From positions 620,001 to 684,000 of the forward strand of contig NZ_JAAGOW010000005.1 in NCBI RefSeq assembly GCF_010499245.1: a DNA stretch of 64,000 nt, written 5' to 3'. The notes under the pieces were generated by a model. The model saw only the letters and a program-made list of their open reading frames with translations, ran no database searches and had not been told where the DNA came from. The position numbers were made by a program, and so were the translations under genes. Below, piece by piece: positions 1 through 8,162 of the stretch. The stretch is from Variovorax sp. WS11 (GTDB taxonomy: Bacteria; Pseudomonadota; Gammaproteobacteria; Burkholderiales; Burkholderiaceae_C). Within the stretch, counting starts at the first letter, position 1. Every line of letters starts with the position of its first letter.

Positions 1-173
1 GGACGGCACGTGTTCCGGCCGGCTGAGGACCTTTGGCGTAGCCTTGCTGGGAGCCGAGGAAGCTCATGCTGCCGCACGAAGATCCTGTCTCTCTCCACAA
101 GTGGCTTAGAGCGTGCTCTTGACGAGCAACGCGCCCTCGAAAGCCCGACTCCAGCTTGGCGTCGAGACAAGGA

Positions 174-1697
174 TCACGGCTGCGCGTCGACCTGGACCAC
201 CGGCAACTGTGAACGCACGAAGCTCAGGGCGTACCGGAGGGCCCCCAGGCTCTCGGCGTGCAGTGTAAACAAGGGCTGCCCGAGTTCGACGCGGTCGTGC
301 AGACGCGCGTGCATCGTCGCACCCGCTGCCGGGTCACGCGGTGCACCGGCGAGCTTCGCAGCGCGCGTCACCAGCCGCGTGTCGATTGTCGAAACGATGC
401 CGCTCACCGGCGCGGATACCGTGTGTGTATGGGCAGCTCTGGGCGGCACGCGCAAGCCGCCCTGCGCTTCGCAGATCGCAATGAACTTGGCCAGCGCGCG
501 CCCATCGGCCAGCACCTCGCGAGCCAGCACCTGCCCGGCGCCCGACTCACTGCGGCCTGCCATTTCCAGAATGCCTCCCGCGATCAGCAACGCACGCTCG
601 CGCAGGTCGGACGGCGCATCGGCGCGGCGCTCGAGCACAGCCATCACGTCCATCGCCTCCAGGGCCGGACCGATGCCGCGGCCGACCGGCTGAGTGCCGT
701 CGGTCATCTGGGTGCGCACCTGAAGACCGAGCGCCGCCCCGACGGACACCAGGCTGCGCGAGAGCTGCTCGGCGGCCGCCAAGCTGCGCACCTTGGTCAC
801 GGGGCCAACCGGAAGGTCGATCAACACGCGCTGCGAGCCCATCGCGATCTTCTTCGACAGGATCGATGCCACCAGCAAGCCTTCGCTGTCGAGGTTCAGC
901 GGGCGTTCCACGCGTATCAGCATGTCGTCGGCCGGACTGATGCGTGCGGCACCGCCCCACGCGATGCAAGCACCTTCACGCTCGACGACGCGGCGCATGG
1001 CGGCCACGTCCAGTTCGACCGGTGCGAGTGTCTCCATCGCGTCGGCGGTTCCAGCCGCCGATGTGATCGCGCGCGAGGAGGTCTTGGGCATCAGCACGCC
1101 GCATGCGGCAACGATGGGCACCACCAGCAACGTGGTTCGGTTCCCGGGCAGTCCACCGATGCAATGCTTGTCCATCACGGGCGATACGCCCCAATCGATG
1201 CGCTCGCCGACGTCGACCATGGCTCGGGTCAGCGCCATCGTCTCGTTGAAGTCGAGGCCGCCGCCGGCACAGACGGTCACGAAGGATGCCAGGTGGATGT
1301 CGGAGAGGCGACCATGGCTCACGTCCTCCGTCAGTGCTCGCAACGCCGCATAGTCGAGCCTGCCGCCATGAACCTTGGCCCGCAGGTGCGCAAGCGAATC
1401 CAGTACCGGCGGATGGCGCACCTCCACCTCGTCGCCGCTCGCCGCGCCCAACAGGGCCCAGGCGGCTTCCGACAGGGCGATCTCGTTGTGCCGCAGCCAG
1501 TCGCTGCCCACGTGATGAAGGATCGCCAGCAGGTGGCGGCCGCCGGCGATCACCTCGACCTGCGCCTGCGACTGAAATCCCTCGGCCTGGCAGACGTGGC
1601 AGTCGCTGCGCAGATAGACCACGGCTTGCTGATAGGTGTCGATGCTGGCACGGCGAGCAAGCAGGCGATGGGTCGTCACGGACGAGCCGTCCGTCAA
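174..1697 (-). CDS. Thymidine phosphorylase family protein (nucleoside/nucleotide phosphorylase)
   Basis: Glycosyltransferase family 3 phosphorylase of about 507 residues, the length of the archaeal-type thymidine/AMP phosphorylase branch rather than the ~440-residue DeoA. Visible signatures are KHCIGGLPGNRTT (about residues 177-189, phosphate/pyrimidine site) and KTSSRAITSAAGTADAME (about 205-222). It presumably cleaves a pyrimidine nucleoside or nucleotide with phosphate in the cytoplasm; the exact substrate cannot be read from sequence. I chose a TTG start that overlaps the stop codon of the upstream beta-CASP gene by 4 nt, implying translational coupling; GTG at 1679 is the alternative. 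The pair shares the FNR-type box at 3097. Family is confident, specificity is not. Confidence 0.85.
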   Translation of the reverse strand: MTDGSSVTTHRLLARRASIDTYQQAVVYLRSDCHVCQAEGFQSQAQVEVIAGGRHLLAILHHVGSDWLRHNEIALSEAAWALLGAASGDEVEVRHPPVLDSLAHLRAKVHGGRLDYAALRALTEDVSHGRLSDIHLASFVTVCAGGGLDFNETMALTRAMVDVGERIDWGVSPVMDKHCIGGLPGNRTTLLVVPIVAACGVLMPKTSSRAITSAAGTADAMETLAPVELDVAAMRRVVEREGACIAWGGAARISPADDMLIRVERPLNLDSEGLLVASILSKKIAMGSQRVLIDLPVGPVTKVRSLAAAEQLSRSLVSVGAALGLQVRTQMTDGTQPVGRGIGPALEAMDVMAVLERRADAPSDLRERALLIAGGILEMAGRSESGAGQVLAREVLADGRALAKFIAICEAQGGLRVPPRAAHTHTVSAPVSGIVSTIDTRLVTRAAKLAGAPRDPAAGATMHARLHDRVELGQPLFTLHAESLGALRYALSFVRSQLPVVQVDAQP

Positions 1698-3046
1698 AGC
1701 TCCAGGGATTCCCGGTAGATCGGAACCGTCGTCTGCCAGCCATGGCGCTCCTCGATCGCCAGTCGCAGCGCATCGGCCGCCACCGGTTCGCCATGCGTGA
1801 CGAAGACCCGCCGCGGCGCGCGTAAGGCACCGATCCAGGCCAGCAGCTGTTCGCGGTCGGCATGTGCCGACAAGGTGTCGAGGTTGGCCACCTCGGCGCG
1901 CACGGGCACGTAGGCGCCGTGGATCTTGACCGACTCGGCACCACCCACCAGCGCCGCACCGCGCGTGCCTGCAGCCTGGAAGCCGGCGAACAGGATCGTG
2001 TTCCTCGCATCCGGCGCATAGGCTTTCAAGTGGTGCAGCACGCGGCCGCCGGTCGCCATGCCGCTGGCGGACACGATGATCGACGGAAAGCGCAAGTCGT
2101 TGAGCCGCTTCGAATCCGCCACCGTGTTGACAATGGTGACCTCTTTGCCGATGACGGCGCATTGCTCGGCACTCAGCTGGTGCTCGTCGAGGTGCCTGCG
2201 GTAGATGCGCGTGACGTCGGCCGCCATCGGGCTGTTCAGGTAGACCGGCATGTCGGGAATGCGATGCGCGTTCTTGAGCAGCTGAATGCAATGCAGGATG
2301 GTCTGCGCGCGCCCGACGGCGAAGGAAGGGATGACGACGATGCCGCCGCGCGCCGCGGTCCGGTTGATCACCTCGGCCAGCGCGACGAGGGTGTCGACGT
2401 CGCGATGCCGGCGGTCGCCGTAGGTGGACTCCACCACGACATAGTCCGCTGGTTCGGACGCTTCGGGTGGCCGCATCATCAAGTCGTCGCTGCGCCCGAG
2501 GTCGCCGGAGAAAAGGATGCTGCCGCCCGTCCAGGCAACCCGCACGCTGGCCGCGCCGAGGATGTGTCCTGCCCGCTTCTGGCGCCACGACCAGCCCGGC
2601 CACGGCAAATGCTCCTGGTCGAAAGGGATGGCCTCAAAGCGCTTCAATGCCGCGCGGGCGTCATCCTCGGTGTACAGCGGCAGCGCGGGCTTGTGCTTCG
2701 AATGCCCGTGCCGGTTCGCGAAGTCGGCTTCCTCTTCCTGAAGGCGGCCTGAATCCGGCAGCAGGAGTTCGCACAGCTCGCGCATGGCCTGGGTGCAGTA
2801 GACCGGCCCCTTGAACCCGAGTTTGACCAGGCGCGGCACGAAGCCGCTGTGATCCATGTGCGCGTGGGTGAGCAGCACGGCGTCGATTTGGGAGGCGTCG
2901 ACCGGCAAGGCGTCCCAGTTGCGCAGGCGAAGTTGCTTCAGGCCCTGGAACAAGCCGCAGTCGACCAACAGCCGGCGCCCGTCGTGCTCCAGCAGGTATT
3001 TCGATCCGGTGACCGTGTCCGTACCGCCGAGGAATTCGATGCGCAT
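1694..3046 (-). CDS. Metallo-beta-lactamase fold hydrolase with beta-CASP domain (RNA-processing family)
   Basis: A 450-residue protein with the zinc-binding motif HAHMDHSG (residues 61-68), further metal ligands in GHILGA and SGDLG, and the beta-CASP signatures VVIPSFAVGRAQ and SASGMATGGRV, ending with the C-terminal motif HAD. This is the layout of CPSF73-like/RNase-J-like RNA nucleases, so cytoplasmic RNA cleavage is the family expectation; the substrate is unknown. It is first in a two-gene minus-strand unit with the phosphorylase gene. A perfect FNR-type box ends 50 nt upstream of the ATG, suggesting induction at low oxygen. A purine-rich AAGGAG stretch precedes the start. Confidence 0.88.
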   Translation of the reverse strand: MRIEFLGGTDTVTGSKYLLEHDGRRLLVDCGLFQGLKQLRLRNWDALPVDASQIDAVLLTHAHMDHSGFVPRLVKLGFKGPVYCTQAMRELCELLLPDSGRLQEEEADFANRHGHSKHKPALPLYTEDDARAALKRFEAIPFDQEHLPWPGWSWRQKRAGHILGAASVRVAWTGGSILFSGDLGRSDDLMMRPPEASEPADYVVVESTYGDRRHRDVDTLVALAEVINRTAARGGIVVIPSFAVGRAQTILHCIQLLKNAHRIPDMPVYLNSPMAADVTRIYRRHLDEHQLSAEQCAVIGKEVTIVNTVADSKRLNDLRFPSIIVSASGMATGGRVLHHLKAYAPDARNTILFAGFQAAGTRGAALVGGAESVKIHGAYVPVRAEVANLDTLSAHADREQLLAWIGALRAPRRVFVTHGEPVAADALRLAIEERHGWQTTVPIYRESLEL

Positions 3047-3096
3047 GGCTTCTCCTTGTTGACGCCGAGAGCTTGGCAGCTGCAGTGCGCTTCGGC

Positions 3097-3110
3097 TTGA
3101 TATGCATCAA
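3097..3110. promoter_or_regulatory. FNR-type box, perfect palindrome
   Basis: TTGATATGCATCAA matches TTGAT-N4-ATCAA exactly. It ends 50 nt before the beta-CASP start on the minus strand and 127 nt before hsp20 on the plus strand, so the minus-strand unit is the more likely target. Confidence 0.75.
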
Positions 3111-3237
3111 AGCTCGCAAGGCATGCGCGCACGGGTGTTGAGGAAGATCAAGCCGCTTGCCGACATGGCTACCTACATTGACAGGGCGCGGTGCAGATTC
3201 CCGCGCTCTCACAATCACTCTTACCCAAGGAACCATC

Positions 3238-3666
3238 ATGAGCAACCTGAGACTGCTGGATCCGGTGTTCGGCAACGACTTTGAAGCCGCGCTGCGCCGC
3301 TTCTTCTCCCCCACCGTCTTCGAGGGCGAGCATGCCCCGCTGAAGATGCGCATCGACGTGAAGGAAAACGACCAGGCCTTCACCGTGCAGGCCGACATCC
3401 CGGGCGTGAAGAAGGAAGACATCAACGTCAGGATCGACGGCAATGTCGTCAGCATCGATGCCGAGTCGAAGAGCGAGAAGGAATCCAAGGGCAACGGCGA
3501 CAAGATCCTGCGCAGCGAGCGCTACTACGGGTCGGTTTCGCGTACGTTCAGCCTTGGCCAGGACGTGGACGACACGAAGGTGGAGGCGAAGTACGTTGAC
3601 GGCGTGCTCACACTGGAGCTGCCGAAGAAGGCGCTGGCCGCCTCATCGAAGATCGTCATCCAGTGA
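3238..3666 (+). CDS. Hsp20/alpha-crystallin small heat-shock protein
   Basis: A 142-residue small heat-shock protein: short N-terminal arm, alpha-crystallin domain with the motif ADIPGVKKEDINV, and a C-terminal KIVIQ that supplies the I-x-I anchor used in oligomer assembly. ATP-independent holdase that keeps unfolding proteins soluble in the cytoplasm. The ATG at 3238 is preceded by a CCCAAGGAA ribosome-binding region; an upstream in-frame ATG would add a non-conserved extension. A strong hairpin follows the stop. It lies in a block of stress genes, a typical place for an anaerobiosis- or stationary-phase-induced Hsp20. Confidence 0.92.
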   Translation: MSNLRLLDPVFGNDFEAALRRFFSPTVFEGEHAPLKMRIDVKENDQAFTVQADIPGVKKEDINVRIDGNVVSIDAESKSEKESKGNGDKILRSERYYGSVSRTFSLGQDVDDTKVEAKYVDGVLTLELPKKALAASSKIVIQ

Positions 3667-3676
3667 GCTGCCATGC

Positions 3677-3710
3677 GGCCCCAAAGACCGGGCGACCGGT
3701 CCTTGGGGCC
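3677..3710 (+). terminator. Strong hairpin after hsp20
   Basis: Fifteen-base arms (GGCCCCAAAGACCGG and CCGGTCCTTGGGGCC) pair with one mismatch around a GCGA tetraloop, 10 nt after the hsp20 stop. No T-run follows, so it may be a weak intrinsic terminator or an mRNA 3' stabiliser. Confidence 0.55.
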
Positions 3711-3767
3711 AAGCTTGGGCCAGGACTCGATCTCTCATTTCACTGAAAGGCGGCCCGCACGCCTCGG

Positions 3768-3781
3768 TTGACCAAGATCAA
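3768..3781. promoter_or_regulatory. FNR-type box upstream of BON gene
   Basis: TTGACCAAGATCAA fits TTGAY-N4-RTCAA with one substitution. It lies 182 nt before the BON-protein ATG, further than the 50-60 nt seen at the other boxes, so the leader would be long or the site may serve differently. Confidence 0.5.
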
Positions 3782-3963
3782 CCTTGTGTTGCATCTCAAC
3801 ATGGACAGGTTGCGGCCATCGAGAAATTCGCGGCTTCGGCGACCCTCCAATGGCATGCACGTGCTTCCCCTTGATCCAGCGCAACGCGGTTGCGGCGATC
3901 TCTTCCTACAGTGGCATCGGCTCCTCTTTGTGAGCCAGTCCCGATCTCTCAATGAGGAAAGTC

Positions 3964-4617
3964 ATGAAATCCGATACGCAACTCCGAACCGACGTCCTGG
4001 CCGAACTGGACTGGGATCCGGCAATCAAGGCCGGCACCGTCGGCGTCACCGCCAAAGAGGGGGTGGTCACCTTGACAGGCCACCTCGGCAGTCACGCCGA
4101 GAAGTTGGCCGCCGAGCGCGCAGCGCAGCGCGTCCAGGGCGTGAAAGCGCTCGCGGTCGAGATCACTGTCAAGCTGCCCGCTGGCGATGAACGCACGGAT
4201 GCTGACATCGCGCGGGCGGTCGAGCACGCGCTCGAATGGAACGTCCTCGTGCCGAACGGGAAGATCAAGCCGATGGTCGAGGCCGGCTGGGTGACGCTGA
4301 ACGGCGAGGTCGAGTGGGAGTACCAGGGCAGCGCCGCGGAGAACGCGGTGCGCCGGTTGATGGGTGTCACGGGCGTGTCGAACCTGGTCAAGATCTCCCC
4401 AAGGGTGCATGCCGCGGAGGTCGAGAAGAAGCTTCGGGAGGCTTTGGCCCGACAGGCGCAGCGCGAGAGCGACCGCATCCAGATCTCGGTCGATGGTTCC
4501 AAGGTCGCGTTGCGCGGGAGCGTTCATTCGTTCGCCGAGTCCTACGCCGTCCAGAATGCCGCGTGGTCGGTACCGGGCGTGACCTCGGTCGAGAATGATC
4601 TGGTGGTCCTGGACTGA
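3964..4617 (+). CDS. BON domain protein, three BON repeats
   Basis: A 217-residue protein made of three BON modules (roughly residues 5-70, 75-145 and 150-215), each showing the family's alternating strand/helix pattern and central glycine (for example GVVTLTGHL, GWVTLNGEVEW, SKVALRGSV). BON domains bind phospholipid or envelope components; OsmY-type proteins act in osmotic and envelope stress. No signal peptide is visible, so the location is uncertain. The ATG at 3964 follows GAGGAAAG; an ATG 12 nt upstream lacks such a site. A degraded paralogue lies at 5437-5770 on the opposite strand. Confidence 0.87.
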   Translation: MKSDTQLRTDVLAELDWDPAIKAGTVGVTAKEGVVTLTGHLGSHAEKLAAERAAQRVQGVKALAVEITVKLPAGDERTDADIARAVEHALEWNVLVPNGKIKPMVEAGWVTLNGEVEWEYQGSAAENAVRRLMGVTGVSNLVKISPRVHAAEVEKKLREALARQAQRESDRIQISVDGSKVALRGSVHSFAESYAVQNAAWSVPGVTSVENDLVVLD

Positions 4618-4652
4618 AGCCGCGTCCGGATGACGGCTTGAGGCTTGAGGCC

Positions 4653-4916
4653 ATGAAGAAGCGCTCGACCCCCCGGCCTTCCTCGGCACGCGCACAAAAG
4701 CGCCGGGGCCGATCGCCGATGCCTCAAGACGAGGCTGCAAGCGATGCGATCGGCAGCGTGCGGCGGGGAGCATGGAGTTCGGATCGAACCGATATCGAGC
4801 GGCCGAACGAGGGGCAGCGCCTCTCGATCGAGACCGCATCACCCAATGCGGAGGCAGGGGGCGTCGAAGCGCCAGGCCCTCTCGCGGAAGAGAAGAAGGC
4901 CTCGCCTTTCGAATAG
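4653..4916 (+). CDS. Small basic/acidic low-complexity hypothetical protein
   Basis: An 87-codon reading frame not recognised as any family. The N-terminus is very basic (MKKRSTPRPSSARAQKRRGR) and the rest is acidic and rich in Ala, Glu, Ser and Pro, so it is probably disordered. TTGAGG precedes the ATG. It sits between the BON gene and the AhpD-like gene, co-directional with both. It could be a real small stress protein or a chance frame in GC-rich DNA. Confidence 0.4.
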   Translation: MKKRSTPRPSSARAQKRRGRSPMPQDEAASDAIGSVRRGAWSSDRTDIERPNEGQRLSIETASPNAEAGGVEAPGPLAEEKKASPFE

Positions 4917-5012
4917 TTCGCGCAACCACGACAAGCGTGGCCGGCACTTGATCTGCCTCAGCCAGCCAGTACCTCTTGCCTTCTATCGTTCCACGAGCAT
5001 TCGGAGAGTCAC

Positions 5013-5399
5013 ATGAATTCAGAAGCCACCACTCGCGCCCCGAGCGAGACGTCCTACACGCAGCTGACGCGAGGCATCTCCGCGCGATTGGCCCAACTGC
5101 GCCAGGATACGCCCGCTGTCATGAAGAGCTTCGGCGATCTGGCGCGCGCCACGATGCCGAGCGGCGCGCTGTCGGCAAAGACGAAGGAGCTCATCGCTCT
5201 TGCCCTGGGGGTCGCGGCTCATTGCGACGGCTGCATCGGCTTTCACGCGAAGGCGCTGGTGGGTCTGGACGCCACGGAACTCGAGGTGGAAGAAGCGCTG
5301 GCCGTGGCGGTCTACATGGGCGGCGGCCCCTCCCTCATGTACAGCGCAAGGGCATTGGATGCATTCAGCGAGTTCTCCGAGCTCGCCCGGCGCCAGTGA
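5013..5399 (+). CDS. Carboxymuconolactone decarboxylase / AhpD-like protein
   Basis: A 128-residue CMD-family protein with the redox motif C71-D-G-C74-x3-H78 (CDGCIGFHAK) that defines the AhpD-like alkylhydroperoxidase branch. It is expected to be a small oligomeric cytoplasmic thiol peroxidase or disulfide carrier. The helix before the motif (TKELIALALGVAAH) is characteristic. A GGAGAG ribosome-binding region precedes the ATG. It belongs to the stress block together with BON, Hsp20 and Usp genes. Confidence 0.88.
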   Translation: MNSEATTRAPSETSYTQLTRGISARLAQLRQDTPAVMKSFGDLARATMPSGALSAKTKELIALALGVAAHCDGCIGFHAKALVGLDATELEVEEALAVAVYMGGGPSLMYSARALDAFSEFSELARRQ

Positions 5400-5436
5400 G
5401 GTTGACGCAGGAGGCCAATGACGCGCTACCGCTCCG

Positions 5437-5770
5437 TCAGGGTTGCACCGTGCCTCGCAAGGTGGCCGTGGCGCCGGTGATGAGGACCCCGATGCGCTGG
5501 GCCTCTTGCTCGGCATGCCAGGCGAGCGCCTCGCGGATGCGGGTGAGCACGTTGGCCGACATCACGTTCGGCTTGAGGGTGATGTCATTGGACAGCCCCA
5601 GGACACTGGTCAGCGAACGAACGGCCTGCATGGCCGCGTTGCGCTGGTACGCCCACTCGACCTCACCCTTGAGCGCCGACTCCACGGCTGCTGCGATCTC
5701 CGAGTCGCTGCGCTTGTGTCCCGGTGCAAGCTTGACGTCCAGCCTTCTTCAGTTGTGCATCCGTCTTCAT
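5437..5770 (-). pseudogene. Degenerate BON-domain gene (multiple deletions and frameshift)
   Basis: Compared with the intact BON protein at 3964-4617, this locus keeps the N-terminus (MKTDAQLKK, ATG at 5770), then loses most of the first BON module with a change of frame, resumes as LDVKLAPGHKRSDSEIAAA in another frame, skips about 20 residues before GEVEWAYQ, continues through the second module, and stops at LRGTVQP, lacking the last ~30 residues. Two deletions, a frameshift and a C-terminal truncation make it a clear remnant. It lies antisense to its neighbours. An intact 82-codon frame (5437-5685) might still be translated. Confidence 0.75.
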
Positions 5771-6004
5771 GATTTGCCTTTCAAGGCTGTCTGACAAGTG
5801 CCTGCAGGAACCGGCCTCCACCCGGCTTGCCATAGTGCGGCCAAGGCTCGCGCACTTCATTGCGCAAACTCAAGTGAGAGGTCAGTTGGAGATCGACACC
5901 GCCAAGAGCAGCTGGCGGCTTTGCGCATTCATGATCTGCATCAACGGTTGCATGCACGGCGCGCCTACGATGACCTGCACCCCATCCCTCACGAAAGCCA
6001 AGCC

Positions 6005-6277
6005 ATGAACCACACCTCCCAGGAAGACTCCGCTGGCTCGATCCAGAGCCTGTCGCATTGCGGGCGAGGCCTGCGCTCCGGCGAAGCGCTCGCCAAGCTG
6101 GACGACGCCCTCGATCGCGTTCGTGCACAGCTCGGCGAGCTGCAGGGCACGACGATCCGAAAGGCGCGCGAGGCCATCCGCTCCGCCGACGAGTCCGTGC
6201 ACCATCATCCATACGGGGCGCTGGCAGCCGTGGCGGTCACGGGCCTGCTCGTCGGCTTCCTGGCCACCCGGCGCTGA
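6005..6277 (+). CDS. DUF883 (YqjD/ElaB-like) membrane-anchored protein
   Basis: A 90-residue protein with a long amphipathic helix (about residues 25-70, rich in Ala, Glu, Arg) followed by one C-terminal membrane segment and basic tail (ALAAVAVTGLLVGFLATRR). This is the ElaB/YqjD/DUF883 pattern: inner-membrane proteins of stationary phase, some of which bind ribosomes in E. coli. The ATG at 6005 is the first that leaves the family's usual length. It lies 28 nt before the PaaK-like gene. Confidence 0.85.
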   Translation: MNHTSQEDSAGSIQSLSHCGRGLRSGEALAKLDDALDRVRAQLGELQGTTIRKAREAIRSADESVHHHPYGALAAVAVTGLLVGFLATRR

Positions 6278-6305
6278 GCTGTTCGCTGCCTCTCGGGGAG
6301 CGGCC

Positions 6306-7787
6306 ATGCGGCCCGGCCTCGAAGGGCAAGCCACACCGACCGGCTCAACCGCCATGCTGTCCTTCGACCCTTGGCTCGCCGGCGCGGTCGCGACGCAAGT
6401 CGCCGCTGGTGGACGTGCCGATGCCGGTGCCGTAGCCGCACTTCGCGCGCGGCGCCTTACCGAACTCGTCAAGACCGCCGCAAGCCACTCGCCCTTCTAT
6501 GAGCGTCTTCTGGCCGGCCGCCGCCCCGGTGCCGTTTGCCTGGCCGATCTGCCCATCGTGCGCAAGAGCGAATTGATGCCGCATTTCGACGAATGGGTCA
6601 CCGATCCGGGCCTGCGACTCGAAGACCTGCGCCTCTTCATCTCGGATCCGGCATCCATCGGGCGTCCCTACAAGCACGGATACACCGTGTGGGAGAGCTC
6701 CGGCAGCAGCGGCGAACCTTGCATCTTCGTGCAGGACAGCAAGGCCATGGCCGTCTACGACGCGCTGGAAGCGCTACGCAGGCCACCGCTGCAACCCCAG
6801 CGTCGCTGGATGGACCCGTGGTGCCTGGGCGAACGCATCGCCTTCGTCGGCGCGACCAACGGGCATTTTGCGAGCACGGTTTCGATGGCGCGTCTGAAGC
6901 GCCTGAATCCCGTTCTCGCGCCGCGTCTCCACAATGTGTCCTTTCTCCAGCCCATGCCGCAACTGGTCGAGGAGTTGAACAGCATCGCCCCCACCATCAT
7001 CGCCACGTACCCGAGCGCAGCGGTCTTGCTGGCGCAGGAGCAGCTCGCCGGTCGCTTGAACATCGCGGCGCAGGAAATCTGGACTGGCGGGGAGGGCCTC
7101 TCGGGCGCCATGCGACGACTCGTGCAGGCAGCCTTCCACTGCCCGATCGCGAACAGCTACGGCGCTTCCGAATTCCTGTCGCTGGCCTTCGAGTGCCCGT
7201 TGGGCCACCTGCACCTGAACAGCGACTGGGCGATCCTGGAATCGGTGGACGACGAGGGACGCGCCGTCCCGTGCGGCACCGCGGGTGCCACGGTGCTGCT
7301 CACCAATCTCGCCAACCACCTGCAGCCGCTGATCCGCTATGACCTGGGGGACCGGGTGACGCTGCATGCCGAGCCCTGTCCCTGTGGATCGCATCTTTCT
7401 GTCATCGACGTCGAGGGCCGCTGCGACGAGACCCTCCAGTTCGGCCGCGACCCCAACCACCTCATCTCCCTCCTCCCGCTGGCCCTGAGCACGGTCCTCG
7501 AGAGCGAAGCGGACCTGTTCGACTTCCAACTGGTGCAGGAGGGGCCGTCCAAGCTCCTGCTGCGCACCGGTATGCGCGGTGCGGACGCCGCTGCCGCGCT
7601 GGAGCGCGGCCGAGGTGCGCTCGAGGTCTTCCTCCGCGGCCAGGGCGCGCGAGGGATTCACATCCGCTGCGCAAGCGCGGAGTCCGCGCTGTGCGGCCGC
7701 AGCGGCAAGGTCCAGCGAGTCATCGCCGCGCCAACAGCGGCGCGCCGTACTACCGGCCGAGCCAAGCCGGAGACTGTGCGTGCGTGA
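6306..7787 (+). CDS. Phenylacetate-CoA ligase-like AMP-binding enzyme (PaaK family)
   Basis: A 493-residue adenylate-forming enzyme of the PaaK/CapK group. The phosphate-binding loop is WESSGSSGEP (about residues 129-138); NSYGASEF is the adenylate-binding YGxxE element, and RYDLGDRV is the conserved Asp motif before the hinge. It would activate a carboxylate with ATP, but the substrate cannot be inferred. A GGGGAG ribosome-binding site precedes the ATG. It is not in a phenylacetate operon but among stress genes, so a role outside aromatic catabolism is likely. The C-terminal tail is basic and poorly conserved in appearance. Confidence 0.8.
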   Translation: MRPGLEGQATPTGSTAMLSFDPWLAGAVATQVAAGGRADAGAVAALRARRLTELVKTAASHSPFYERLLAGRRPGAVCLADLPIVRKSELMPHFDEWVTDPGLRLEDLRLFISDPASIGRPYKHGYTVWESSGSSGEPCIFVQDSKAMAVYDALEALRRPPLQPQRRWMDPWCLGERIAFVGATNGHFASTVSMARLKRLNPVLAPRLHNVSFLQPMPQLVEELNSIAPTIIATYPSAAVLLAQEQLAGRLNIAAQEIWTGGEGLSGAMRRLVQAAFHCPIANSYGASEFLSLAFECPLGHLHLNSDWAILESVDDEGRAVPCGTAGATVLLTNLANHLQPLIRYDLGDRVTLHAEPCPCGSHLSVIDVEGRCDETLQFGRDPNHLISLLPLALSTVLESEADLFDFQLVQEGPSKLLLRTGMRGADAAAALERGRGALEVFLRGQGARGIHIRCASAESALCGRSGKVQRVIAAPTAARRTTGRAKPETVRA

Positions 7788-7897
7788 ATGTTGATACAGC
7801 GCAAGCGCCACGATGCGCCTGCAACGAACAATGAGTCGGCTCGTCATCCAGGCCTACGGCGGGCAAGTTCAAGATGGCCGACGAACGAGGAAAAGCC

Positions 7898-8149
7898 ATG
7901 TACCAACACATTCTGGTTCCCCTGGATGGCAGTGCGACAGCCGAACGCGGTCTGCGCGAGGTGACGCAGGGCCGCATCGCAAACGTGGTGGTCGACGAGG
8001 CGCGCAGCTCGGGCTGCGACCTGATCGTCATGGGCACGCATGGGCGGCGCGGCTTCAGCCGTTTGGCGCTCGGCAGCGACGCCGATCTGGTGGTACGCCA
8101 GAGCCCTGTACCTGTCTTGCTGGTGCGTGACGATCCGGAACAGGCCTGA
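7898..8149 (+). CDS. Universal stress protein, internally shortened
   Basis: UspA-family sequence of only 83 residues against ~145 normally. The N-terminal strand MYQHILVPLDGSATAERGLREV joins directly to TQGRIANVVVDEA and the C-terminal ATP-binding motif GTHGRRGFSRLALGS, so about 60 residues (helix 1 to strand 3) are missing in frame. The reading frame is open and has a GAGGAAAAG ribosome-binding site, so a truncated protein can be made, but an intact Rossmann-like Usp fold is unlikely. Probably a decaying gene. Two full-length Usp paralogues are at 20415 and 55864. Confidence 0.7.
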   Translation: MYQHILVPLDGSATAERGLREVTQGRIANVVVDEARSSGCDLIVMGTHGRRGFSRLALGSDADLVVRQSPVPVLLVRDDPEQA

Positions 8150-8162
8150 CGCGCCCCGAATC

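Noticed and set aside
1..67. Possible partial minus-strand gene starting at 67 (MSFLGSQQGYAKG)
   Set aside because: Only 22 codons are visible and nothing is recognisable; a gene entering from the left edge cannot be supported.
258..1718. Long plus-strand open frames opposite the phosphorylase gene
   Set aside because: They are antisense shadows in GC-rich DNA; their translations are compositionally odd and match no family, while the minus strand encodes a clear enzyme.
4948..4961. TTGATCTGCCTCAG upstream of the AhpD-like gene
   Set aside because: Only the left half-site is intact; two mismatches in the right half make it indistinguishable from chance.
5860..5873. TTGCGCAAACTCAA upstream of the DUF883 gene
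   Set aside because: Both half-sites deviate and it is 131 nt from the gene; not credible as an FNR or TTGCG-type site.
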